Program-made: the position numbers and the translations under genes | DNA from: Clostridiales bacterium VE202-21 | Lineage (GTDB): Bacteria; Bacillota; Clostridia; Lachnospirales; Lachnospiraceae | Assembly (NCBI GenBank): GCA_000509105.1 | Contig: BAIF02000081.1 | Location: forward strand, 1 to 43,709 | Direction of reading: 5' to 3' | DNA length: 43,709 nucleotides | Notes under the pieces: model-generated | What the model was told of the DNA's origin: nothing | The model's database searches: none | Seen by the model: the letters and a program-made list of their open reading frames with translations, nothing else | In this document: piece by piece, positions 8,818 to 17,652 of the stretch | Layout: each line of letters begins with the position of its first letter | Position numbering within the stretch: the stretch's first letter is position 1

Positions 8818-9864
8818 TTGACAAGCAGAGAACGTGTATTTGCCGCTCTGGCACACCAACAGCCCGACAGATGTCCTGTGGATTTCTGGGCTGAGCCGGA
8901 TACGTTGCAAAAGCTGCTCCGGTATTTTGGTGCAGCCAGGGAGCAGGAACTCTACGATCTGCTTCAGGTGGATCTGCAGTTTGTATTTCCGGATTCCACG
9001 CTCCCTAAGCCAAAAATCCTGGCTGACGGAAGCTGGTATGACCATATGGGGGTTCACCGCCGTGTGGTAAAAAACGATTATTGTTCGTACGAAGAGTACG
9101 CATCCAGCCCATTAGGCCTTGCAGCATCCGCAGAAGATTTGGAGAGATATGATAAATGGCCGGATCCCGGGGCCTTTGACTGGCGCGGATTTTCAGAAAA
9201 GATTGGAGATCTGCATGAAAAACGGGTGATAAAACTGCATGCAGGGGGGATTTTTGAATATGTCTGGGCGTTGCGCGGATTTGAGCAGCTTCTGATGGAC
9301 ATGATACTCACCCCCGAAATTGTCCATTATATCATGGACCGCTTCTGCTGCTATTGGTGTGACTATATCAAATATGCTATGGAATATGCAGGGGACAAAA
9401 TTGATATTGTCTATACTTATGACGATATTGCCGCGCAGGATTCCCTGATTGTATCATCGGAAATGCTGGAAGAATTTATATACCCTTACCATCGCAAGCT
9501 CAATGCGTTAATCAAAGGTTATGGGAAAAAAATATTATATCATTCATGCGGTTCGGTGATTACGCAGATCGGCAGTCTGAGCAGGCTTCCGATTGACATA
9601 CTCAATCCGATTCAAACCAGCGCCAAAGGAATGGATCTTCAGCTCATAAAAGAGAAATGGGGAGATACCTTATGTTTTCACGGAGCGATAGATACGCAGA
9701 AGATATTGCCGGCAGGAAGTGTGGAGGAGGTGAAAGAAGAAATCAGGCGCGTAAATTCAGTTTTGGGAAAAAATGGTGGGTATATTATGGCTTCCGCACA
9801 TTATCTTCAGAATGACACGCCCATAGAAAATATCATGGCCCTGTATGATGTATCGCTGCGTTAG
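8818..9864 (+). CDS. UroD-family protein (MtaA-like methyltransferase fold)
   Basis: A 348-residue protein of the uroporphyrinogen decarboxylase superfamily, in the branch related to corrinoid methyltransferases rather than haem-making HemE. It starts SRERVFAALAHQQPDRCPVDFW. It keeps the H-x-C...C zinc triad of that branch: His242 and Cys244 in YHSCGSV and Cys286 in LCFHGAIDTQ. Start is TTG 8818, seven bases after a near-perfect AGGAGGTGA that also contains the stop of the preceding gene. No corrinoid-protein gene is nearby, so methyl donor and acceptor are unknown. Its place between the regulator and a sugar-type importer implies a catabolic role, perhaps removing a methyl group from the imported compound (speculation). 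Confidence 0.75.
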   Translation: MTSRERVFAALAHQQPDRCPVDFWAEPDTLQKLLRYFGAAREQELYDLLQVDLQFVFPDSTLPKPKILADGSWYDHMGVHRRVVKNDYCSYEEYASSPLGLAASAEDLERYDKWPDPGAFDWRGFSEKIGDLHEKRVIKLHAGGIFEYVWALRGFEQLLMDMILTPEIVHYIMDRFCCYWCDYIKYAMEYAGDKIDIVYTYDDIAAQDSLIVSSEMLEEFIYPYHRKLNALIKGYGKKILYHSCGSVITQIGSLSRLPIDILNPIQTSAKGMDLQLIKEKWGDTLCFHGAIDTQKILPAGSVEEVKEEIRRVNSVLGKNGGYIMASAHYLQNDTPIENIMALYDVSLR

Positions 9865-9938
9865 CATACCGCCGCATTGAGATTTAGCCTGGCAGCGCAG
9901 AATCAACCAAAAAGCAGTAAATTAGAGGAGGAATTAGA

Positions 9939-11270
9939 ATGAAAAAACGAATCATGTCAATTATTGCACTTGTTATGGTATGTACCTTAACGGCTTGTTC
10001 TTCTAAAAGAGAGGGGGACGGGGACAGTAGTTCCAAAGCCGAAGGAGAAAAAGAAGGAGGCGTTGTACTCAATATGATGCTTACCGGCGGAGGACAATGG
10101 GAGGACAAATTACAGCCCATTGTAGACAAGTATTACGAAGAGACCGGAGTCAAAGTTGAATTTGAGTGCTATGAGCATAATAACTATTTTCCAGCAATGG
10201 AAGCGAAGATGAATGCCAAGAGCGATACCGTAGATATTATCGGCGTGGATGATCCTATGACAGCCGCATATGCGGCAAAAGGCTACATTGTGCCTCTGAA
10301 TGATTATTTCTCAGAAGAAGAAATAAACGAATTTGTTCCGGCGTCAGTCAACTCCGGTTCCTGGGACGGCAAGTTTTACAGCCCGCCGATGAATACTTCT
10401 TCACAGATTCTATACTATAATAAAACATTTCTTGAGGAAGCGGGGATCGCAATACCTGAAATGGATCCCAATAACCGTTTGACATGGGAAGAACTCGTAA
10501 AAACAGCGGAGTCAGTGGTCGGGAAAGTCGATCCGGACGGCGCAAAGGGGATTAACGGCATTGTCTTTGAGCAGGCGAATGAGGGCTATCAGATGCTGGC
10601 GCTGCCCAACAGTCTCGGCGAAAAAGCGATTGGCGACGACGGGCTTTCCGTTGACGGCATCATCAATACGGAGGGCTGGATTAAAGCAATGACTTTTGTC
10701 CATGATTTATACGAGAGCGGCCTGGCTCCACGAGGTCTTACATCTACAGAAAACCAGTCTACGTTTACTTCCGGGAAAACGATCTTCCTGATTGGCGGAA
10801 GCTGGGTTGCAAACAGTGAATTTGCGGATGGATTTGAGTGGGGGTATACATACTGTCCGGCATTTGAGGGATATGAGGATAAGGTAGCGACGCCTACGGG
10901 CTCCTGGCACTTTGGCGTATCTGCTTATAGTAAACAGACGGAAGCGGCAGCGGAATTTATCAAGTATATGAGCCTTGGAGAGGGAAACGATATGTGGCTG
11001 GAGGCAAACGGGGATGTTCCTGCCCGGACTGCTGCTGTGGATCAGGTGATCAGCGATCCCAAGTATGAAGAATTTCCGAAGAGCGTTCAGCGTATTGCGG
11101 CATACGAGGCAGCTAATACGGCGGTTGCGCGTCCGATCACTCCTGCATACTCCGAGTATAATTCCGTATTAAACGCGACACTGGTCGATATTGAAAATGG
11201 CGCGGATCCGGTGGAAGCCCTGGGAAGCTGTATTGAACAGGCGAATTACCTGATGGAGGCTTATAAATAG
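9939..11270 (+). CDS. extracellular solute-binding lipoprotein, family 1 (sugar type)
   Basis: A 443-residue lipoprotein: basic start KKRIMS, hydrophobic helix, and lipobox LTAC with Cys at about residue 20, then a Lys/Glu/Ser linker. The mature part resembles family 1 sugar-binding proteins (MalE/UgpB type), with NGSWDGKFYSPP-like and TFTSGKTIFLIGGSW segments and the C-terminal hinge region. ATG 9939 follows AGAGGAGGAATT. It is followed by two MalF/MalG-type permeases, its membrane partners. The importer lacks its own ATPase, as is common in Firmicutes where one MsmK-like ATPase serves many importers. Ligand unknown; the surrounding enzymes suggest a nucleoside or ribose derivative. Confidence 0.85.
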   Translation: MKKRIMSIIALVMVCTLTACSSKREGDGDSSSKAEGEKEGGVVLNMMLTGGGQWEDKLQPIVDKYYEETGVKVEFECYEHNNYFPAMEAKMNAKSDTVDIIGVDDPMTAAYAAKGYIVPLNDYFSEEEINEFVPASVNSGSWDGKFYSPPMNTSSQILYYNKTFLEEAGIAIPEMDPNNRLTWEELVKTAESVVGKVDPDGAKGINGIVFEQANEGYQMLALPNSLGEKAIGDDGLSVDGIINTEGWIKAMTFVHDLYESGLAPRGLTSTENQSTFTSGKTIFLIGGSWVANSEFADGFEWGYTYCPAFEGYEDKVATPTGSWHFGVSAYSKQTEAAAEFIKYMSLGEGNDMWLEANGDVPARTAAVDQVISDPKYEEFPKSVQRIAAYEAANTAVARPITPAYSEYNSVLNATLVDIENGADPVEALGSCIEQANYLMEAYK

Positions 11271-11293
11271 GACTTACGGATCAGACATTCATG

Positions 11294-11327
11294 CCGGGCC
11301 TGGACGGTCGGAACCGGACAGGCCTGG
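11294..11327 (+). promoter_or_regulatory. intercistronic hairpin without U tail
   Basis: CCGGGCCT (11294-11301) pairs with AGGCCTGG (11320-11327), with an inner partial GG/CC stem. There is no U tract. Between a binding-protein gene and its permeases such a hairpin usually protects the upstream mRNA from 3' decay. Confidence 0.45.
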
Positions 11328-11346
11328 CTGAGAAGAAGGAGGAACT

Positions 11347-12210
11347 ATGCATCCAAAAAGACATCTACCAAGGAAGAGAACCATGATCTTTCCTTACCTG
11401 GTCATTGCACCCGCAATTATTCTGATTCTCATATTTAAACTATACCCTATTGTTCTGAATATATGGTCTAGCTTTCAGGGCAATGACGGTTTCTCTACCG
11501 GGAATTATGCGCGGATTTTCGGAGACCGGAATTTCTGGAATTCCATTCTGACTACCTTTAAATTCTGCATCATCCTCATCCCTGTGCAGATCGTGATTTC
11601 CTTCGGCATGGCGCTGCTGGTCAGCCAGAGACTTCGGGGGATAGGGGCCTTTCGGACAATCTATTATCTGCCTGTTACAGTTTCAATCACAGTGGCCTGT
11701 ATTATGTGGAATATGATGCTGAATCCCACAAATGGCGTTGTAAACAGCATACTGATGAAATTGGGGATGGAGCCGCAGCAGTTTTTTACAAGTAATAAGC
11801 AGGCCCTTGCCAGCATTATGATGCTGTGTATCTGGAAAGGCTGCGGATACCTGATGATGTTTCTTCTGGCCGGGATCAAAGACATTGACGAGACTGTATA
11901 TGAATCCGCGAAGATCGACGGGGCGTCCTACTGGCAATCTGTATTTCACATTATGCTTCCAATGCTGAAGCGCACAATGGCATTTGTTGTGATCAATGAT
12001 ACAACCTCCAACTTATTGCTGTTTGCTCCTATGTACATGATTACAAAGGGCGGCCCGCAGAATTCGACCAATGTGCTTATGTATGAAGTCTATAAATCTG
12101 CATTTATTTACGGGGATTCGGCGAGGGCGGCGGCATCCATGTCCGTACTGCTGTTGATCGTGGGAATCATTGTAGCGGTGCAGTTCAAATTCTTAAACAA
12201 GGAGGAATGA
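11347..12210 (+). CDS. sugar-type ABC importer permease (MalF-like)
   Basis: A 287-residue inner-membrane protein with six hydrophobic segments and the binding-protein-dependent permease EAA loop, here YESAKIDGASYWQSVFHIMLP near residue 195. The order binding protein, then MalF type, then MalG type is standard. ATG 11347 follows AAGGAGGAACT. It ends four bases before the next start. A basic Lys/Arg-rich N-terminus precedes the first helix (IFPYLVIAPAIILILIF). Confidence 0.85.
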   Translation: MHPKRHLPRKRTMIFPYLVIAPAIILILIFKLYPIVLNIWSSFQGNDGFSTGNYARIFGDRNFWNSILTTFKFCIILIPVQIVISFGMALLVSQRLRGIGAFRTIYYLPVTVSITVACIMWNMMLNPTNGVVNSILMKLGMEPQQFFTSNKQALASIMMLCIWKGCGYLMMFLLAGIKDIDETVYESAKIDGASYWQSVFHIMLPMLKRTMAFVVINDTTSNLLLFAPMYMITKGGPQNSTNVLMYEVYKSAFIYGDSARAAASMSVLLLIVGIIVAVQFKFLNKEE

Positions 12211-12213
12211 TCT

Positions 12214-13056
12214 ATGAAGAATAAGCACAGGGCAGGCCGGGCGGTGAGTATTATTTTATTAATACTATTGGCTTTTGTGGCAGTTTTTCCGCTAGTCTGG
12301 ACATTTTCATCCTCATTTCGTTCTGATACGGAAATCTACCAGTATGCATTTCCATTTCAATGGCATACATTCGTGCCGGTTGAATTTACATTAGATGCGT
12401 ATAAAGAAATTTTCACACAATTTCAATTTTGGCGTCCTATTTTAAATACTTTAATTGTTTCCGGTGCAATCATGTTCCTGGGCTGCCTGCTGAACTCTCT
12501 GGCGGCATATGGATTTGCCTTCTTTCAGTTTAAAGGGAAAAAATTGTTTTATGGGCTTGTACTGCTTTCCTTTATGATACCTTTTGAGTCGATTGCAATT
12601 CCGCTTTACAAAGTAGTAGATCAGTTTCATTGGGTTGATACATATAAGGGCCTGATCATTCCCACGGTAATTGACGGATTCGTATTATTTTTATTTGTAC
12701 AGTTTTTTAAGAATATTTCAGCCGGATTTCTTGAGGCTGCCAGAATAGATGGCGCAAGCTGGATGCAGATTTATGCGCGGATTATACTTCCGCTGTCTAA
12801 GCCTGTTCTTGTAACAGCGGCGCTTATGGCTTTTATTAACCAGTGGAATTCATTTTTGTGGCCGCTGCTGGTCGCGCACAGAAAAGAAATCCGTTTGATA
12901 CAGGTTGCACTCTCCGACTTCACTGCGGAACACGTCACGCTGTGGTCCTGCCTGTACGCGGCATCCGTCGTATCAGCTTTGATTCCGCTTGTATTGTTCC
13001 TGCCTTTCCAGAAATACTATGTCCAGGGGATCACCTCCGGCGGTATTAAGGGATAA
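12214..13056 (+). CDS. sugar-type ABC importer permease (MalG-like)
   Basis: A 280-residue inner-membrane protein with six hydrophobic segments. Its EAA loop is LEAARIDGASWMQIYARIILP near residue 175, and it has the typical MalG ending FQKYYVQGITSGGIKG. AAGGAGGA before the start overlaps the end of the previous permease, so the two are coupled. It completes the membrane part of the importer; no ABC ATPase gene follows. Confidence 0.85.
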   Translation: MKNKHRAGRAVSIILLILLAFVAVFPLVWTFSSSFRSDTEIYQYAFPFQWHTFVPVEFTLDAYKEIFTQFQFWRPILNTLIVSGAIMFLGCLLNSLAAYGFAFFQFKGKKLFYGLVLLSFMIPFESIAIPLYKVVDQFHWVDTYKGLIIPTVIDGFVLFLFVQFFKNISAGFLEAARIDGASWMQIYARIILPLSKPVLVTAALMAFINQWNSFLWPLLVAHRKEIRLIQVALSDFTAEHVTLWSCLYAASVVSALIPLVLFLPFQKYYVQGITSGGIKG

Positions 13057-13157
13057 GGAGAAATGTGGCATAAAGAATAAGGAGAAATGCGTTAATGCCG
13101 GAAAGCAGCAGCGTTATTATGTTGGGCTGCGTACAACCATAAATTGGAGGATAAGAA

Positions 13158-14141
13158 ATGACTGATGAAAAATTGAGAGAAGAATGGCTGGAATTTGTGG
13201 GGCATTCGAAAAAAAGTGAGGATCAGAGCGCACAGAAGATCCGAATCATAAAAAGGCTGGAAAGACCGGACGGAATAGTTGATACAGTGCTGGATACGGA
13301 TACCTATAATGAAATCGACGACCAGTACGCACTGGCTTACATGCTGAAATCGGATGATAAGATTCGTGTAAAGGCAATCTATTCGGCCCCATTTACCAAT
13401 AGCAAATCGAAGAGCCCAAAAGATGGTATGGAGAAAAGCTATGAGGAGATCCGGCATATTTTGCAACTGATGGGACAAGAAAAGATGTTCGGCAGCATTT
13501 ACAAAGGTTCAGAAGCCTATCTGCCGGATGAGAAAACGCCGGTTATCTCAGATGCGGCGAAAGACCTGGCAAAGCGCGCCATGGAATATTCGGAAGACAA
13601 TCCGCTGTATGTGATCGCCATAGCCGCCATAACCAATATCGCCTCCGCCATTTTGATGAACCCGGAAATTGTCAACCGCATTGTCATCGTATGGCTGGGG
13701 GGCAATGCCCTGGAGTGGCCGGATAACAAGGAATTTAATCTATATCAGGACATCGCGGGGGCAAGGCTTGTATTTGGTTGCGGGGTTCCCCTGGTACAGC
13801 TCCCCTGCATGGGAGTCGTCTCCGCTTTTACCGTCAGCGGACCGGAACTGGAAGCATATATCAAAGGAAAAAACGGGCTGTGCAACTACTTGGCAGACTA
13901 TACGGCGAAGGAAGCCGCAGCATGCGGAGCCGGGGCGGTATGGAGCCGCCCGATATGGGATGTGACAGCCGTAGGATGGCTGCTTGGAAAAGAATTGATG
14001 TACGACAGGCTCGAATACGCGCCCATTCCCGAATATGACCACAGATATTCCATTTGCAGAGAAGGGCATTTTTACAAATACGTATACCATATCAACCGCG
14101 ACAAGCTGTTAGCGGATTTAGTGGAAAAACTGACAAAATAA
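13158..14141 (+). CDS. nucleoside hydrolase (inosine-uridine-preferring family)
   Basis: A 327-residue protein of the nucleoside N-ribohydrolase superfamily, which splits ribonucleosides into ribose and free base with a bound calcium ion. The calcium and ribose site near the N-terminus is present as DTDTYNEIDDQYALAY (residues 46-61), a variant of the usual DTDPGIDDALA. A second conserved block is YVIAIAAITNIASAI near 153-167, and WLGGN near 180 also matches the family. The first ~40 residues are extra and charged. The start is ATG 13158 behind TTGGAGG. It lies between the importer and a ribokinase, giving the sequence import, cleavage, ribose phosphorylation. Substrate base specificity cannot be read. 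Confidence 0.85.
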   Translation: MTDEKLREEWLEFVGHSKKSEDQSAQKIRIIKRLERPDGIVDTVLDTDTYNEIDDQYALAYMLKSDDKIRVKAIYSAPFTNSKSKSPKDGMEKSYEEIRHILQLMGQEKMFGSIYKGSEAYLPDEKTPVISDAAKDLAKRAMEYSEDNPLYVIAIAAITNIASAILMNPEIVNRIVIVWLGGNALEWPDNKEFNLYQDIAGARLVFGCGVPLVQLPCMGVVSAFTVSGPELEAYIKGKNGLCNYLADYTAKEAAACGAGAVWSRPIWDVTAVGWLLGKELMYDRLEYAPIPEYDHRYSICREGHFYKYVYHINRDKLLADLVEKLTK

Positions 14142-14155
14142 AAGTAACAGTTCAG
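14141..14155 (+). repeat. 15-base repeat AAAGTAACAGTTCAG, copy 1
   Basis: The same 15 bases occur at 21862-21876. There they form the left arm of a clean terminator; here the partner arm is degenerate (AACTGT at about 14166-14171). Probably a decayed terminator or a small dispersed repeat. Confidence 0.5.
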
Positions 14156-14283
14156 ATTAGCCAAAACTGTGACAAAGTAAGGAACCTATTTTAAAATACT
14201 TAGGCACAGAACTTAAAAAGATTGAGGCGCAAAAAAAGTTAAAGCAGAACCATGAATATAACGAAACGGGAGAAGATAAAAAT

Positions 14284-15216
14284 ATGGAAATAGCTGTAGT
14301 TGGAACCATGAATATGGATATGATTATACATGCGGACCGGATCCCACTGAAAGGAGAAACGATTCCCGGCAGCAGCATCGAATACCAGCCGGGAGGAAAA
14401 GGCGCAAACCAGGCTGTTGCAATGGCGAAGCTGGGAGCGCGCGTCACCATGTTCGGTTGCGTGGGAAATGATACGGCCGGGAAAAAACTCATCAAAAACA
14501 TGGCTCAATATGGCGTAAACACAGAACACATAAATATATTAGAAGAAATCCCCACAGGCCAGGCATTCATAACGGTCGGAGAAAAAGACAACACAATCAT
14601 CATCATAGCCGGGGCGAACAATTATGTCAGCAAAGAGTATGCCAAAAACAACCACAGGGAAATACTAAAAGCAGACATTATCGTCCTTCAAAACGAAATA
14701 CCCGAAGAAACCATAGATTATGTAATACGCCTATGCCACAAGCACAACAAAACCATAGTCTGGAATCCAGCCCCGGCCAGAAAACTAAACCCGGAACTCC
14801 TGGAAATGGCCACATACCTGACCCCAAACGAGCACGAAGCGCAAGTAATATGGGGGGAAGAAGCGGCAGACATGGCAAACCTGCTGCCCCGTTATCCCGG
14901 CAAACTGATCATCACCCGGGGAGAAAAAGGAGTCAGCATCAACACAAATGAAAAAGGAATCATAACCCTCCCCGCCATAAAAGTAGAAGTAAAAGACACA
15001 ACTGGAGCGGGAGACACCTTAAACGGAGCCTTCTGCGTAGGCCTGTCCAAAAAAATGCAAGAACTCCAGGCATTAGAATTCGCCAACATAGCGGCAGGCC
15101 TCTCCGTACAAAAATGCGGAGCCCAGATCGGAATGCCAGACATAACAGAAGTAGAAAAAATATTACTGACCAGTTCACTTTCGAAGCAAGAAACACAAGC
15201 AATCGCCAGTAATTAA
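14284..15216 (+). CDS. rbsK: ribokinase
   Basis: A 310-residue PfkB-family kinase that would phosphorylate ribose to ribose-5-phosphate. Motifs are EIAVVGTMNMD at the start, PGGKGANQAV near residue 38, NPAPARKL, TPNEHEA, and the anion-hole/catalytic motif DTTGAGD (residues 238-244, catalytic Asp244). ATG 14284 follows GGGAGAAG. It is the last gene of the catabolic block, after the nucleoside hydrolase whose ribose it would use. The second half uses many ATA, CCC, CTA and AAA codons unlike its neighbours, which may mark transfer. It differs from the kinase domain fused to LacI at 6910, so the block encodes two ribokinases. Confidence 0.88.
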   Translation: MEIAVVGTMNMDMIIHADRIPLKGETIPGSSIEYQPGGKGANQAVAMAKLGARVTMFGCVGNDTAGKKLIKNMAQYGVNTEHINILEEIPTGQAFITVGEKDNTIIIIAGANNYVSKEYAKNNHREILKADIIVLQNEIPEETIDYVIRLCHKHNKTIVWNPAPARKLNPELLEMATYLTPNEHEAQVIWGEEAADMANLLPRYPGKLIITRGEKGVSINTNEKGIITLPAIKVEVKDTTGAGDTLNGAFCVGLSKKMQELQALEFANIAAGLSVQKCGAQIGMPDITEVEKILLTSSLSKQETQAIASN

Positions 15217-15254
15217 CGGATTTTAAACACATCCTCTGTTGAGTGTACCGTAGG

Positions 15255-15401
15255 CTCACTAGATAAAAACCACATCGAATTGGGAGGCTAAACTCTGCTT
15301 CCGAAGCAGAGTTTAAAGCAGCCTGAGCCGTGCAATTCATCAGAATTGCGCGGTGAATGCCGCTGGTGCCTCCCAATCCGATGTGGTTTTTATCTAGTGA
15401 G
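15255..15401 (+). repeat. large palindromic element A (34-nt arms, structured core)
   Basis: The arms 15255-15288 and 15368-15401 are reverse complements at 33 of 34 positions. The core holds hairpin 1 (AAACTCTGCT with AGCAGAGTTT, 15290-15314) and hairpin 2 (CCGTGCAATTC with GAATTGCGCGG, loop ATCA). Hairpin 2 is flanked by CCTGAG on its left and GGTGAATG on its right. The core design recurs in elements B (18277) and C (37321). It lies between the convergent rbsK and spoVAC genes, where it could also end both transcripts. Confidence 0.8.
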
Positions 15402-15489
15402 ACTAGGCAAACGGCCCGTCTCCGGAACTCCCCCATAAGTTTCCCGCCCCTGCCCCGTCTCTCTACCCTCCGCACAGGCGTCCAACACT

Positions 15490-15948
15490 CTAAATAACCT
15501 TAAACAGCCAATAAATAATCCCCAAAGCCCAGCTCGTGAATATCCCATAAAGTATCACTGGCCCCGCGATGGTAAAGATCTTACACCCAATCCCAAAGAC
15601 CTGCCCTTCTTTTTTATATTCAATAGCAGGTGATGCAACAGAGTTGGCGAATCCTGTGATAGGAACCAGGGCTCCGGCTCCGCCCCATTTTGCGATTTTG
15701 GGATAGATATTGATTCCGGTAAGTATAACGCTGAGCAGAACCAGCAGCAGGGAAGTCCAGCTGCCGCACTCGTCCTTGGATAAGCTCTGAAGTTCACAGT
15801 AATTGTAGATGAACTGCCCGACCGTGCAGATGATTCCTCCCGTGACAAAGGCTTTTGCCATATTAACATAAACATTATGAACAGGAGTTTTTTGTTTAAC
15901 ATAATCCTGGTACTGCTTTTCCTGCTTCATTTTTTCTACTTTATCCAT
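15490..15948 (-). CDS. spoVAC: stage V sporulation protein AC
   Basis: A 152-residue membrane protein matching SpoVAC: a charged N-terminus (DKVEKMKQEKQYQDYV), then YVNMAKAFVTGGIICTVGQFI and GGAGALVPITGFANSVASPAIEYKKEGQVFGIGCKIFTIAGPVILYG. It forms part of the mechanosensitive spore channel for Ca-dipicolinate. The start chosen is the ATG at 15948 because AAAGGAG lies just before it; an earlier in-frame ATG at 15969 lacks a site. It is on the opposite strand from spoVAA, AB, AD and AE, unlike the usual spoVAC-D-E order. A forespore-type promoter lies upstream, and palindromic element A lies downstream. Confidence 0.88.
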   Translation of the reverse strand: MDKVEKMKQEKQYQDYVKQKTPVHNVYVNMAKAFVTGGIICTVGQFIYNYCELQSLSKDECGSWTSLLLVLLSVILTGINIYPKIAKWGGAGALVPITGFANSVASPAIEYKKEGQVFGIGCKIFTIAGPVILYGIFTSWALGIIYWLFKVI

Positions 15949-15980
15949 ATCTGTTTCTCCTTTAAACACTAGATTGGGAT

Positions 15981-16010
15981 TAGTATTTGGAAAATAAGAT
16001 AGAATATACC
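15981..16010 (-). promoter_or_regulatory. sigma-G/F-like promoter of spoVAC
   Basis: On the minus strand GGTATA (16005-16010) and AATACTA (15981-15987) are 17 bases apart, close to the forespore consensus with -10 CATACTA. The ATG is about 33 bases downstream. Confidence 0.5.
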
Positions 16011-16035
16011 AGCAAAATGGTTTTTGTAGCTGCGA

Positions 16036-16070
16036 GCACGTAAGTGGCCGTATTTCGGCCGCTTACGTGC
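16036..16070. repeat. 15-bp perfect-type hairpin
   Basis: GCACGTAAGTGGCCG (16036-16050) pairs with CGGCCGCTTACGTGC (16056-16070), with one wobble, over TATTT. There is no clear U tail on either strand. It lies between spoVAC and the upstream ABC cassette and may be a weak terminator or REP-like palindrome. Confidence 0.5.
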
Positions 16071-16077
16071 GATGCAT

Positions 16078-16119
16078 AAAAAATAGTTGGCAAGGTTATT
16101 TCGCGCCTTACTATTTTTT
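16078..16119 (-). terminator. terminator of the GntR-ABC operon
   Basis: AAAAAATAGT (16078-16087) pairs with ACTATTTTTT (16110-16119), with an inner AAGG/CCTT stem. Read on the minus strand it ends in ACTATTTTTT and overlaps the stop codon of the permease gene. Confidence 0.6.
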
Positions 16120-16780
16120 ATAGTTTTTCTCTTTGTTTTGTAAATCTTTTTACGGAAACCAGATAACTTACAGTAACCATAATGATATCCAGCAAAACGG
16201 CAAGAATCCAGAAGATTAATGGATGCTGTCCTGTAAAAAACGGTATTATAATATCATACAGATCGGTCAGCATGATGAGCAGAAAAAGTCCGACGGGCAG
16301 AATTACCGTGAGCAGATAAATGATGGAGGCTGCGTTCAGGCCAGTGATGAAGCTGGATAATAGATTGACACTGGTGATAAATACGGCGCTCAGCCAGCCG
16401 CCTAAAAATAAAAGAGCGTAAGTCTTCCAGGAGATGCTGCCTGTGATAGCGTGATGCAGGATACAGAACAGGAGCATTTCGGCCAGGTACAGGAGATGGC
16501 AGGAAAATGCGGCCTGAAACCGCGCTGTAACGATATCCCTCTGTGTATAAGGCATGAGCCTTGCAGACATCATTCCCTTGTAATTGGTATCCAGATCCTT
16601 CATCGTTGCCGGTAACCCTGACATGCTGATTGGAGAGGCAATCACCAGGAAAGTAATGGCACCGTAAATATTTCTCAGCACGAGCAGGAAAAATAAAAAG
16701 TATACGGCTTCCATAATATAGGTTACTTTTGTATTCTTTCTATAAAACGTAAGCAGATCTCTGTAAACTAATCCTGACAT
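16118..16780 (-). CDS. ABC-2 type permease of a GntR-linked transporter
   Basis: A 220-residue membrane protein with about six hydrophobic segments and a YRDLLTFYRKN opening. It has the central ISMSGLPATMKDLDTNYKGM segment and the PYTQRDIVTARF coupling segment typical of small ABC-2 permeases (YtrB/YtrC-like and bacitracin or lantibiotic resistance neighbours). Its start overlaps the end of the ATPase gene by 13 bases, with a G-rich ribosome-binding site. It forms an exporter with the adjacent ATPase; the substrate is unknown, perhaps an antimicrobial or envelope-stress signal by analogy with YtrA operons. Confidence 0.75.
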   Translation of the reverse strand: MSGLVYRDLLTFYRKNTKVTYIMEAVYFLFFLLVLRNIYGAITFLVIASPISMSGLPATMKDLDTNYKGMMSARLMPYTQRDIVTARFQAAFSCHLLYLAEMLLFCILHHAITGSISWKTYALLFLGGWLSAVFITSVNLLSSFITGLNAASIIYLLTVILPVGLFLLIMLTDLYDIIIPFFTGQHPLIFWILAVLLDIIMVTVSYLVSVKRFTKQREKL

Positions 16781-17649
16781 GTGATAACCCCCTTAATATA
16801 AAAAAGCATAATATCTTCAACGGTTGCGCGTTCGATGACCAGATCCGAAAAATGGGACAGCAGCTCCTGCTTGCTGCGGACCAGAACCTGTACGGAATAA
16901 TCGCCTTTTATATAAGCCTGATAATCATCCGGCGAAAGCGCTTCGAAAAAGCTGCTGCTGCAGTTCAACACCCCGTATTGGTTGTCAATTTCTTCTTTTG
17001 ACTTCATGAATCGAATTCTGCCTTCATGCATGAAGATGATGTAATCCGCTATTTTATCCAGGTCACTCGTGATATGTGATGAGATCAGGACGGAATGATT
17101 TTCATCCAGCACAAAGTCCTGAAGAAGATCCAGGATTTCATCTCTCATCACCGGATCCAGTCCGGATGTTGCCTCATCCAGAATCAAAAACTCGGGATTG
17201 TGTGATAAAGCAATTGCGAAGTTCAGCTTAACGTTCATACCCTTTGATAATTCCTTTATTTGTTTGTCTGCGGGAAGGTGGAATCTATCCAAATATTCTT
17301 TAAAAAGACTGCTGTCCCAGTGTGTATAAGAACGTTTCATAATGGAGTCAATATCGCGGCAGTATAGGTGCGGAACCTGGTGCAGTTCATCCAGAACGGC
17401 TCCGACTTTCTGCTTGATCTCACGCTCCTGTTTTCTAAAATCCATATCTAATACACGTATATCACCGCTGTCAATGGAGATCATATTCAGGACGGCGGAG
17501 ATTGTAGTTGATTTGCCGGCACCGTTCTCCCCGATCAGACCGACGATCATCCCTCTGGGAATCGTAAAAGACACATCATCCAGTTTGAAATCCTTATATG
17601 TTTTCGTTAAATGGCTTACGCTTAATATATGATCCGTAAAATATTCCAT
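16768..17649 (-). CDS. ABC transporter ATP-binding protein
   Basis: A 293-residue ATPase with one ABC domain: Walker A GENGAGKST near residue 40, a signature LSKGMNVK near 135, Walker B FLILDEATSGLDP and the H-loop ISSHIT. The C-terminal 80 residues are an accessory domain as in the DrrA/YtrB group. AAGGAGGA before its start lies within the last codons of the GntR gene, so the three genes form one operon (GntR, ATPase, permease). Confidence 0.85.
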   Translation of the reverse strand: MEYFTDHILSVSHLTKTYKDFKLDDVSFTIPRGMIVGLIGENGAGKSTTISAVLNMISIDSGDIRVLDMDFRKQEREIKQKVGAVLDELHQVPHLYCRDIDSIMKRSYTHWDSSLFKEYLDRFHLPADKQIKELSKGMNVKLNFAIALSHNPEFLILDEATSGLDPVMRDEILDLLQDFVLDENHSVLISSHITSDLDKIADYIIFMHEGRIRFMKSKEEIDNQYGVLNCSSSFFEALSPDDYQAYIKGDYSVQVLVRSKQELLSHFSDLVIERATVEDIMLFYIKGVITCQD

Positions 17650-17652
17650 AAA

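Noticed and set aside
13095..13142. 15-codon ORF between MalG-like permease and nucleoside hydrolase
   Set aside because: It has an upstream AAGGAGA and ends just before the next site, but is too short and has no recognisable leader-peptide logic; the region also contains a short tandem duplication (ATAAGGAGAAATG) that explains the site.
15316..15375. THF-riboswitch-like string GGTGAATG in elements A and B
   Set aside because: The THF riboswitch also contains a GGTGAAT segment, but its other conserved parts are absent, and the elements are not placed as gene leaders consistently.
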